From Phoebastria nigripes (lineage: Eukaryota; Chordata; Aves; Procellariiformes; Diomedeidae), in contig JAYKAV010003081.1 in assembly GCA_035582835.1 (NCBI GenBank), positions 361,796-425,795 on the forward strand: 64,000 bases of DNA, given 5' to 3'. Below, piece after piece: positions 22,642 to 33,280 of the stretch. Each line of letters starts with the position of its first letter. The first letter of the stretch is position 1. Made by a program: the position numbers and the translations under genes. A model generated the notes under the pieces. The model did not search any database, was not told where the DNA came from, and was given only the letters and a program-made list of their open reading frames with translations.

Positions 22642-23129
22642 ATGCCTAAAATTAAGTTTTATATAAATCTCTGTATAAGATCAATTTCTATATGTAATAA
22701 TAAAAGTATTTGTGTATCACAGACAAATGTGTATGTCATATTGGGATATAGTTGGCTTCTTACACATACACAGGCAAACATGCTCCCTCAGCTAATAGCA
22801 TTCACAGTACTGAAGTAATTTACTGTAGATGTAAAACTGCTCACTTAAAAACACTCCCTTGAAAAACTGTGATTGCTGAGTGCAACAGTGACCAGCTTCT
22901 GAAGATCTAGGCTGCCAGACCAGCCAACACCTATACAAAACTAGTTACTCAAATTTTTAGGGTGTTCAAATGTAGTACATAGATCTGGCATTATTTACAG
23001 AGCTAACTGTCTCTGCAAAGCCAAAGGATCTCAGTCCAGGGAAAATACAAGGTGATGCTCCAAGTCCAGGAGTATTGTTCTGTAGGGACAATTAGGAGAC
23101 CGTGTTTTATTGTCCCAGACTGCAGCACT
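22642..23129. other. No gene seen
   Basis: Ordinary AT-rich sequence downstream of the CR1 tail. Confidence 0.55.
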
Positions 23130-23193
23130 GATTAGGCTCTTGCTGAAGTCAGCAACAATCTGCTGTTGACTTCAGTGGGAGCAAGGATTAATC
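23130..23193. repeat. Palindromic MITE-like relic (TTGACTTCAGTGGGAGCA type)
   Basis: The left arm GATTAGGCTCTTGCT..GAAGTCA pairs imperfectly with the right arm TTGACTTCAGTGGGAGCAAG..GATTAATC. The right arm matches a well-known palindromic repeat found across amniotes (TGACTTCAATGGGAGCAGG type). The loop is short (about 9 nt). Confidence 0.6.
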
Positions 23194-26100
23194 TCAAATT
23201 ACTATGTCTGTAAAATAAGACATGCTTTGATTTTTGTCCATATTCTAAATTGATGATTTCACCCTTATGGAACAGTTAACTTGAAAGAGCAACCTCCTTA
23301 CGAATTTTCTCTCTCAAGAAATGAAATCCATATAGCACCTTATGGATTATTTTATGTTCAATGAGTTTTCCATTGTATTATGACTGATTACACTGAAAAT
23401 GTATTAAAATTAATAAGATATATGGCTTTAGAAGAAATCCACAGCTACAAACTTTTTTTTTAGGTTGGCAAGGACAAGTCATTAATAATTTCAGAATTGA
23501 GTTGTTAAACAGAATTCTAGTTAATTCTGCCAGCTCCCAAGAATTTACACTTAATCTGTCTTCCTTGTTTGACTTCTACCTTTGGCAAAACCATTACATT
23601 TCAGTCAGTGACCCATTTCCACAAATGTTTAAAGTTACATTTAAGAGTGGGACAAAGATGAAAGCAAGCAGTGTTCCCAAATTACAGACTTATTAATTTC
23701 TGTGAAAAACCCAAGTTAGCTGCCTGAAAATATTTGCATTTCTTACAGAACCGTAATACAGACTGGCTTTGAACTTCACAATTTCAGTAACCCGAATTCA
23801 ATAGGTTTGGGAATCCTGGCCTTATACTCTCTTATAGCAAGATGCTTCATTGGTAGAAAGCCAGTTTCATTATTTACATGTGCACGAGCTGGATTAGATA
23901 CCTGTCACAAATCTTCCCTTGTAGGTTTTCCCATCACCAGCTAAGAGACTTCCATTCTGGTAAATGTGTATGGGCCAACACAAGAATATACCAAAATTAA
24001 AGGCTCTTGAAAGACATTGGTCCTCAGTGAGTCCAGATCTTCTCATTTTTCTCACCTTATGTTTTACTTAGTTGAACTTTGCAAAACTTACATGTGATTT
24101 GATTCTTTCCTTTTTTTGGCTTCTGAGAAACCCTCAAAAATAATCAGTCATTCTGAATTACACTAAGTAGAACGTATTATTTTCCACCAAAATCATGGAT
24201 AATAGAATAATTCTTTAGAATTGGATAAAGATAAACTAGAGGGATGTGGTTCCAGAACTCTAAACAAAAGGAAATAAAAATATATAAACTATTATCTGAT
24301 AAGTAACACAATCAGTTGGTAGAGTTGAACATTGCAATAAGTCTTTAAAAAGCCAGCTAAGGAGGCTGATTTGTGTGGCACTCTCTAGGAATCCTTTTCT
24401 GAGTGTATGTATAGTTGTGTTTTCTTCACCAAAAATAGATAAATAAGAAAACAAAAGAATAAAAGTAGGGGTGGAGGAGAGAGACATTCAGAACTTCATC
24501 AGGTTTCTTGCTGTTTATTGTGCTTGAGAAAGTGTTAAAATTCTGGGCACCTGCTGAACTAAAAATCATACTCAAAAATCTTAAATATTACCCATTTACT
24601 TAAAGACATTAACATGAGTTTCCAGGAATATTGTGTAGTTTGGACATATTGTAAATCTCCTTTGCACTAGGCTGCTTGTGGCAGTTGAATTGAACCCTTG
24701 AAATGGGTGTTCACTCCATCTGAAATTAAGGTTGACTAAGTTTCCGTGGGCCAAATGGAAAAGCGATTAGGGGAGTTGAAGCTCTGCCATATCAGCTGAT
24801 GTAAAAGAGGTAGTATATGTAATATATGTATATGCTATATTGGCTGGTTCCTTGTTTTTGCTGTTGCCCTAGTCACTGCCATAGCAATCTTCTGACCATT
24901 TTAAACAAAAAACTGCAGTCAACCCCACCCTTATCATGTCTCTAAAACAAATCTTCTTTGTTGATTACAGTACGCTTGAAACCACACTGACAGTTGCTCA
25001 GATATCATCTCTGAGGTTAGCATCTTTTCAACGTATCACATTCTTTCACAACATTTATGCGGCAGGTGAACAAATGCCATGGACAGCTGCCCAGGGAGAA
25101 GAAACGAAACTCTGCAAGCAATCCCAGCCTCACCCCGTCTCCTCACACCACCCTTTTGTTCAATGTGACATTATGTGGGAGCCAACTTTTTGACATGACG
25201 ATACAATTCTCATGGAATACGAGGAAAGTCTGCGGGCAATACTTTTTCCTAAGCACTTGTGTTCCATTACTCAACAGTATCTATTGAAACTTACTGAAGA
25301 AGGAAGCAATTAGTCTATTTTCCCAAGACTACATTTGCAATGCAAAATATTACTGAAGTCTTGAAATCATTTTGCAGTTGATAAAAGTCTGCACTATATA
25401 CATACATATATATATATAGGTCAAACATAAACTCAAAAATTTAATAATCTAATAATAACATATTGATATGTAAAACCAAAACAGTTTATGATTTGGATTC
25501 AATACAGTTCCTGTTCAGTGATGAGTTAACTGTGATTTTTAATGTGAGTGTGTATAAACTGAACATCTCTGCAGTACTAGCACAGACTGTTTTTGTTGAT
25601 TTCTTTGCCTTATACTTGAACCACACATAGAGCAAATTTCTGTGTTCTGGTATTTAATCTAATTTGCTTGAATTGGTATATTCCAACAATATCTATATTT
25701 TGAGATCAACTGAACTATTGAAGAGTTTTAAGGGTGGATATTACATTTTGGTTTTGAATTCTCTTGGTAATTTTGAAAATGTTAAAATTGAGCCTTGGAG
25801 ATAGATAATCTGCAGGTCAATTATATTTAAATAATTATCACGTATTAGTTAATCTTTTTATTGTGTTTCATTTTCTTCCTCATCATCTATCTGTAAATCC
25901 TCTTTTAGTGTAGGTGTCAGTACTGTTTTGGTATAGGGAGGGTGAACTAGAGCAATCATTATTTGAGCTCTTCCTGCTGTTGGCACAACATTTAAATTAT
26001 TGAAAAATGTTTTGATTTGTTTTAAATCCAAGTTCTTCCATCAGTGTAGGTTTATACCAACAGCAAAGTTATTTCTTGCCTTCCGTAGGCTTGTAAAAAC

Positions 26101-26954
26101 AGATGATGAAGAAAAAGGGAAAGAAAAAAGAAAGATAAATACAAGTTATAAAGCAATTTTTATTCCTCTCTTGTTTCAGGACATCAGTTGGCTACAAGTT
26201 CTTGTCAGTGAACTAGGGAATGGCACGTTTGTGGTATATTAAATTGGATGGGACCCCTGCAGTGGGGAAAATAGTTNGCAAATCATTTAGGGAAAATACA
26301 TGAGAACTCCATCAGAGCAATGTTATCTAATTTTCAGGGAACAAAAGAAACTGTAAGATGTGTCGGGATGAGAAGCTGAGGAAACTGTCAGCTGCTTCTC
26401 ATCCTGTGCCAGCCAATGGATAAATAAAAGCTTCCATGACTAGACATGACCTGTTGGCTTCTACCTTAATTCAGTGAAATGAATTTTAGTAAATACAGAA
26501 AAATACCTTCTAAAACATGTCAAATACCTCTAAAAGATATTAAATTATATTAAATTTCCACATGAGAAATGGCTTTTGAACCTATTTATACATGCATTTT
26601 GAGTAGGCTGCTGCTTGGTCTGGATGTAAATTCAGCGTGTAGATGTAAAGCAGTTTCTACTTGCAGTAGTGATAACTGCATGGGCAAATGTGAGCATGGA
26701 AATGGATATGTTTGAGGAGTTTAGTGGATAATCTTTTAAATTCTTTTAATAAATATATAATTTGCTTTTATTTTAAACTGTGAAAACAATTTAAAACTAT
26801 TAAAGACTTTTCAAAACTCTCAAGTTTTGATTTAAAAATGTGACAGAAAACCATTCTTCAGCAACTAACATTTCATAGATTCCCTACTTGAATCATTGAT
26901 AATAATACTAAGGTTAAATTCACAACATTTATACTGCTTTTACTGTATAAAGGT
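23194..26954. other. AT-rich sequence, no gene seen
   Basis: Includes TA-rich runs near 24815-24840 and 25396-25419. The frames at 24936-25193 and 25057-25287 overlap in different phases and show no splice or domain support. A single N lies at 26277. Confidence 0.55.
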
Positions 26955-27050
26955 CTCTAATACAGGAATTTAGGACTGGAAAAGACTGCCTGAGTCAGAG
27001 AATTCAGTCTTTTGTTATTGCTGGAAATCATGTGTCTCTAATAAACCTAC
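26955..27050 (-). mobile_element. Ancient CR1-like 3' end (tentative)
   Basis: AGGAATTTAGGACTGGAAAA, GACTGCCTGAGTCA and GAATTCAGTCTTTT follow the antisense 3' UTR of old CR1/L3 elements (TTTAGGACTGGAAGGGACC..CCAGTCC type). It is short and diverged, with no terminal microsatellite. Confidence 0.45.
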
Positions 27051-28867
27051 AGCACTGTAAAATATTATCATTTCAATGTTGCTGTGAACTTTTACTGGAA
27101 GTTTGATTTTATTTTTACAGTTCTAAACAAAAGTAATTGATATTTAAGATTTTAATTGTAATCACAACAATGAAAGTTCCTAGAGCTGGTTAAAAGAATT
27201 GCTCCAGGTGGAGATGGATGAAGTGGATCTAAAACTAATTACCAAGAGAATCGTGCATAGAATTTCTGTGAAGGCTCTGGAACCTGTATCTAAATATACA
27301 CTGCTTGGTATTCCTGAAGGCACTGCAAAGCATTACCCCTAGGCTCATGAGTACTCACAAGCTTACCTTGGATAATCATTTAAGGTCGTTACATATTAAT
27401 GTAAATGAAATAACTGCTATGCAAGCCAAAATAATGTAAATTTGCCTTTTTCTCAATTTCTTGGTCACTGATTTACACACATGACATTTTCAGAGCTCTG
27501 GGGGAGAGAGTGGGAAAGAAGATTTCAATCAGAGGTCTGGAAGGGAATCATACAAATTCCATTTTGCAGCCAGTTACAAATGCTACCTCGTTTACGCTCA
27601 GAGACATAAAAGCAAGGAAAGCTTCGTGGCTAAGGTCTTTCTAGACTGACTTATTTCCAGGTTTCTAATAAAGCAGGAAAAATAATCCTAAAAGAAGCCC
27701 TGTTGGTTGGAAACTCAAGCAAGAAAGATATTGCTGTGCAGTGATTAGATTAAAATGGTTTAAGATGTGAGTGTTTTCCAGAAGCTGGAGGTTGCAGTTG
27801 TAGGTACATCTGTGCTAGAAATAATGGCAGGAGTTTGTGAACTAGCAAGGCCGTTTGTCTTGGACACTGAAAAATGAGAAAGCTTCATTTTGCCCAAAAG
27901 AAACGTGTTTCTATGCATTTATACTTAATTAAAACACCTGAAGGAAGAAAGTCAAGCGTTTGTATTTATTGACTAATATGTAGAAGCTACAGATTATTCT
28001 GTATAGTCTGGATTGTTCTTCTTCAGTGATCCATTTACCTGTTTATTTGATAATGTAAGTTACACTGCAAATACAGACATTCTTGCATTCTGTCACTGAT
28101 TTAGTTTGAACAACTATGAAGGTTTGCGTTGTTCTCTTCCAAAATAAATACGTTGATACCAACATTTTGTAGGAGTGCGTTGTTATCACAGTCACTGGTG
28201 AGCAAAATCGTTCATACAAAAAAATGCCAAACTGTAATACTTTGTTAAAACATAAGCTTATTCTATCATGTTTTCAGGGTTTATAGAAATGCCTCCTGTT
28301 CAACCTTCCAGTAGGTACAAATTTGCTTTTGTTTATACATCAATTTTTAGGAGTGTCACTCTTTTCAGAGTTCAGGTGTGATAGTATATCTGTGATCTCC
28401 ATTATTTCCTTGGCTTAAAAATATGAAATGAAATATGAAAAACAGGGCATTTCTGAGCAGTCAAGCCACAAAACAGTCATGACATACTGGTGGTATATGG
28501 GTGCTGACCAGTTGCTCAGCTAACCTCTTCAGTAGAAATAATAACTTTTAATATTTTTCCATCTGGTCTTCTCCAGTATCTCTGAGGCACCTCTTCATTC
28601 TTGTTTTCTGCATTTTCCCTCTTCTAAATTCCCATGCCCTTCAGTTATTTGGGTCAGAAACTTGCCTATGATGAAAGATACTAGTGTTTCACAACATCTA
28701 GATACACAGCATGGGTGGGAGTTGAATTAAAATATGTATATTTTAACAGGAACATCCTCTACAAGTGTTAGCATGACTTCTCGTTGTCATGCCCTCAGGA
28801 CAAAGAAGCTGAAAGAAGATCTGTCTGTAGCAGTAGATTTATTATGACAATCTTTTCCAGATTCATT

Positions 28868-28896
28868 CATCTGTTAGATTGAGTATCTAACAGATG
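28868..28896. repeat. Perfect stem-loop (11-bp stem, 7-nt loop)
   Basis: CATCTGTTAGA at 28868-28878 is exactly complementary to TCTAACAGATG at 28886-28896 around the loop TTGAGTA. It is too short for a microRNA precursor and has no T-run to suggest a Pol III terminator. Confidence 0.85.
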
Positions 28897-29678
28897 CATC
28901 ATTTTTCTCAATGGTGTTTTTGGACACAAGCATAAAATAAAGTCATAAATGGAAGGGAAAAAATAAGAATATAATCAAATTTCAGTAAAAAATAACGAAG
29001 TCAAGACTTCTGGGAGGCTTTTCTAACAGATTATTTGATTTCTGCGCTTCAGTGAAGACTAAAAGAGCTAACAGAAAATGTGACAACAAAGTTTTCCAGT
29101 TGTGATCCAACCCAAAGCATAGAGTATTTAAATATGATGAAAAATCTTGCTTGTTTGAATCCTTCAGTCCAATTTCTCAATACTGAATCTATCACACAAA
29201 CTTTGGATAAGCTTAAAGTGACCGTTATTTGAAATGGAGCCACAGAGCCCACTGAGGTCTTATCATTACCCTGCAGCTCCTAAACTGACCTGGATCCACA
29301 AAGCACTGTGACTGTTGCTACAGGAACACTTGAAACTGAAAGACAGATTTAAAATATTAAACAAAGTTGACTTTTTAGCATATGCTTAGATCCATTTCTG
29401 GCCAACACCATCCTAAAATATGTGTTTTATACCAATACAACAATAAAGAGTTGCAAAGATGGGAGCATAAGTATTCTTCTTGATCTGATCCTAGATTGTT
29501 CCACAACAGAAAAAGAAAGATTTTTTTTTTTTCTTAGAATTGGGAAAAACACCCTTTATAAAAAGTTTTTCCATCTTTGTGCCCATTGTTCTCCCTTCCA
29601 ATTTTATTTCCATTTACAGAAGAATTTTGCCAAAGAAATTCAAGGAGAAAATTGGGATTACCACTGAATCTACAGTAA

Positions 29679-29705
29679 TTTTTTTTTTTTTTTTTTTTTT
29701 TTTTT
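29679..29705 (+). repeat. Poly-T tract followed by CAGG
   Basis: Twenty-seven uninterrupted Ts run directly into CAGGTTGAAG. The arrangement mimics an ideal splice acceptor, but the frame that follows closes quickly and no exon is supported. Confidence 0.85.
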
Positions 29706-31213
29706 CAGGTTGAAGAGTGTATATACGGAAAGTCAAAGTAACAAAGAATGAGATTGACCTTGTTCTGCAGTGGTTCACAGGATTTAGAATCATTGAGGAG
29801 GTTGAAAAGAAACATGATGGTGGGGTGAATTTATGAAGTGGGTCATAAAAACAGGTTTGATGGGGTGGAAAAAGAGAGAAAAGACAAAATTTTTAACCTG
29901 TTGGTGATATCAAGAGTTACTTGGACACTTTCTAATTTTGAAATTAAAAAGATCATTAATAAAATATTTCCTTTCTCTTTACAACAGCTAGAAAGAGAGT
30001 TTGGGAGGAGACAATGAAAGAAGGTTGAAAAGAATGCGCAGAAAGTGTTGATCAGGAAACTATGTGGTTTAAGCACCTTCATGGAGAGAAAGTAGTTTAC
30101 TAACTGTCAAGGCTTTCAAGTCAAAGGGAAAAAATATAAGATGATTCTTCACATATATGCAATTTGGAAACAGGTCACAATTTTCTAACAGTAAAGTTAA
30201 ACAGCAAATGGAATGGCTTATAGAGAGGCAGTGAGTTCTCCAGCTGCTGATGCTTTCAAATGAAGACCTTCTCCTGCAGGAGATATGATTTAGTCACACA
30301 AAGGATATCGTGCTTCCAGGTTCCAGAGGGCATTCCAAGGAAGAGAAGCTGACTGATCATGAGAAAGACTTCCTTATGGCATCTACAAGCTTGCTGCCTG
30401 AAGATCTGACTCATTCACAGGATCTTTAGATAAACATCTAAAGAGTTGGGCCTTTAGTGAAATTAAACTGAAACTCTAAGTCATTTGAGACACACCCATC
30501 TTTGTTGGAAACTTTTGGAACAGTCTCATTTAACTCTAGAAATAGGGGAAAGTCATCGTTACTTTCATTTTTAAAAATGATGTGAAAACTCAAAGCAAGA
30601 AGCCATGCAAATAGTAATTTCATGTTTTGGTAAAAATAAAATCCAGTTTTGATTAGGTATATTTTAAGTAACATACAATATTTGTTTGGATAAAAGTTAC
30701 ACCTACATATAGTAGCCCTGAATATGGCTCTCATCTCAAGAATTTTAGAAGTTCATATCTAGGCTTCCTAGTGTTAATGATGTCAGACTGTTGCTATGTC
30801 TCTCTGACCACTGGTCAAGAGACCTATGTTCTTTCCATGTCCTCTCCCAGGTGGCTGAATACCATCCAGATGTGATTCGAAGGGAGGTTGTTTCATTAAG
30901 CACTGTGCTATGTGCAAATAATGCTATAAGCCCTGCTGAAAACACAGTACCCCATTAACAGGCTTGCACAGCTTTCAGATCAGGGCTGACTGGTGTCATT
31001 TTGGTCTCTTAGAGGCTGTGGGGCTGTATAGTGTCTTGCAAATGCAATGGTGCAATTCATGCCAATGCACTCCTTTTGGTGGGAAAATTCTAATAAAAAA
31101 ATCTTTTGGTGTTATTTGAGTAAATGCAGTAACGTGTGGATGACCTGATCACTAGGAAAATATTTACATCAGGAAGGACAGGGAGCATTTTAAAAAGGAT
31201 TCCTAGACTACAG

Positions 31214-31251
31214 ACACACACACACGCACATGCATGTGCACATGCACATAC
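31214..31251 (+). repeat. Alternating purine-pyrimidine run (CA-rich) with a 14-bp palindrome
   Basis: Thirty-eight bases alternate purine and pyrimidine without a break, built from CA repeats and the perfect palindrome GCACATGCATGTGC. Such tracts favour Z-DNA or cruciform formation under negative supercoiling. Confidence 0.85.
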
Positions 31252-31391
31252 TCACAAACACCATATTAAAGTACAACTTCTTTTCTGTGAATATAAAGAA
31301 AATGATGAATGTAAAGAGTATTAAAGTGAATATTAAGCAAAGGTGTAAAATTTAAGGATAGAGATTTAGTCCGTGTTGCTTTTGTGAATTT

Positions 31392-31507
31392 AGGCTCCAG
31401 TCCAGTTAAGCACTTAAGCATATGCATAACATTATATATGTGAGAGACATTAATACTTATTGCTTGAAGTTATGCATGTGCTTAAGTGCTTAGCTGGATT
31501 TGGGCCT
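31392..31507. repeat. Palindromic MITE-like relic with 39-bp arms
   Basis: Positions 31392-31430 and 31469-31507 are inverted copies, 34 of 39 bases matching, around a 38-nt spacer. The core reads TTAAGCACTTAAGCA..TGCATAAC, and the outer ends AGGC..CC are complementary too. The pattern matches a palindromic family (AGCACTTAAGCACATGC type) I know from bird, turtle and crocodile genomes, probably an old non-autonomous DNA transposon. No target-site duplication is evident after so much decay. Confidence 0.75.
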
Positions 31508-33038
31508 TAATGCAATTTAGCTTTAACATGTCTTTTGTTTGCTGTTTAACTACTTTTATATTGCCTTTCAGAGCAGTACTAATAGGAGCGGTATTAAATA
31601 ATCATTTTAACATACTGCATTTATTATACAAGGTATAATTATGGCTATTCTTTCCTGTACACCTATTTAGAAACAGAGACAGAGACTTTCAAAGCTTCTC
31701 TGTGGGTGCACAACTATCCCAGGATGGTATCTGAAAAATAATTCAGATCATTTGCTTCATATTCTCTGTTCTAACTACTGCTCTGTGATGCCTTTCATTC
31801 CTGTGAAACTTTTAAACAGGTNCAAACCTTCATCCCAAATTTGGCAAGCTAGATTGAATCTGAAGCCATGTCAAGGTCTGAAAATTCTTGATCAACTATT
31901 AAAAAAATATTTCCACTTCTGCTTTTCTTGGTTTTAAGTTGGAAGTAGAAGTGGAACTCCTGAAATAACACAAGAGCAAGTGCCAAGTTCTGTATGAATA
32001 TAATTTTTTAAAGGCAGGAGGCAATTCCTAATGTGATTTGTCAACAGTTCTAAATAATACTTGTTGACAGGTAGTAAAAGCTTGACACATCCTGAGGAGG
32101 CTGTGCAGGTGGGCAAAGGAGAGTTTTAGGGCACTTTACCAGGGCTGCTCTGAATCACACTGGTGACTCAGTGCAGTCGGGAGGGCTGTGAAGTGTGACG
32201 GTGTTATGCCCCAAGCGTTATTACTGCAACCTTCAGGAGAGCGCCTGCTTGTGCCACCTGAGGATTCGCTTGCTCTGAAATGATCTTTGTGTAGCTGGAA
32301 TCGGGGCTCTACAACATTATTCACCAAAAATGTGCCACAGATTTAACTTAAGTGTGATCCACATGCTTCCTGTAAGTCTATATATTGTGCATGATTTATG
32401 TTGCACTTGTTGACTCTAAATTAGGTGTTTACCGCATTAAGTGCATCTCTAGGAGCAGTTGAGCAGAATACTTCTATTTCCAAAATATCCAGGAAGAATA
32501 TAAATAAAGTACTGTAGCATTTAAGAAAGAAAGAATGAGGAACAATCCTGCCCGCTCACTCTCTGGGGCTAGATCTCTATGCAAGCTGTGGAAAGAAATA
32601 TTTAAATCAAATATGTAAATGAAATGTTTGAAATTACTTTTGCTCACCATCTTTCAGGCACCCAAAAATCTAATCTTAGGATGGCTAAGATGCTTGGCAG
32701 AGGGAACACAGGTGATTCTGTTCTTTGGCCTGTCCTTGGCAAAGGTGGATTTGCAGGGACACCAGAAATGGTGGAACCGTCACTCTCACATGAAATTACA
32801 GACCACTGCAAATTTTGTCACCTTTTGCTGCAGCATGCATGAACCTTGCTTTCTCTCACATATGCATATAGCAAGATGGTGGTGACACTGGGAGACCATG
32901 TCCATGCAGTGCTGTGGAAAGGCCTCAGCCAGGGCTGACAACTCTTTCCTTGGGAGCTGATTAAGAATCTCTTGCCCTTGGTGCCGCTGGGGATGAGCTG
33001 CCGTCTTGACCCTGCCTGGCCATGTGCCCCACTGATCG
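31508..33038. other. Mixed sequence with GC-rich patches, no confirmed gene
   Basis: A GC-richer patch with several CpGs lies at 32140-32320 and another GC-rich block at 32880-33130. Overlapping frames on both strands (including a 134-codon minus-strand frame at 32786-33190) have no recognisable domain. Confidence 0.45.
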
Positions 33039-33056
33039 TGACCCTGACCCTGACCC
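33039..33056 (+). repeat. Three tandem TGACCC units
   Basis: TGACCC repeats three times in a block that also contains TGACCTCGGTCA at about 33077-33088. On the minus strand the units read GGGTCA, matching the nuclear-receptor half-site RGGTCA with no spacing. Binding is only a possibility. Confidence 0.7.
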
Positions 33057-33245
33057 AGTGGCTGACTTCCCAGCCTGACCTCGGTCATCACCATGAACTT
33101 ACCTGGTGATCTGGGCTGTAGCCTGATAGTTGATACCATCGAACAATTTTCCTCTGGGGAAAGAAAAAGAAAAAAAGATACCTCCTGCAAAGGCTGAGCT
33201 AGAGGAGCTAAGGTGCATGGCTGTTGAAACCAAAGCTAGTTCCCA

Positions 33246-33280
33246 AACAGCTTGTTTTAACCAGCTTAAAACAAGCTGTT
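33246..33280. repeat. Perfect stem-loop (14-bp stem, 7-nt loop)
   Basis: AACAGCTTGTTTTA at 33246-33259 is exactly complementary to 33267-33280 around the loop ACCAGCT. The stem is perfect but ends abruptly on both sides, so it is shorter than a microRNA precursor. Confidence 0.9.

Larger units (their letters stand above)
27051..31213. other. AT-rich sequence, no gene seen
   Basis: No coding evidence. The frames here are short and low in complexity. A block at 30240-30430 is somewhat GC-richer and could be another very old repeat, but I cannot assign it. Confidence 0.55.

Noticed and set aside
29679..29720. Ideal-looking splice acceptor (poly-T then CAGG)
   Set aside because: No open segment with a donor follows. 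A homopolymer run explains the pyrimidine tract.
32786..33190. 134-codon minus-strand open frame
   Set aside because: Composition follows the TGACC-rich block. There is no recognisable homology and plus-strand frames overlap it.
33246..33280. MicroRNA precursor
   Set aside because: A 14-bp stem without extension is too short for a canonical precursor. It is kept only as an unexplained stem-loop.
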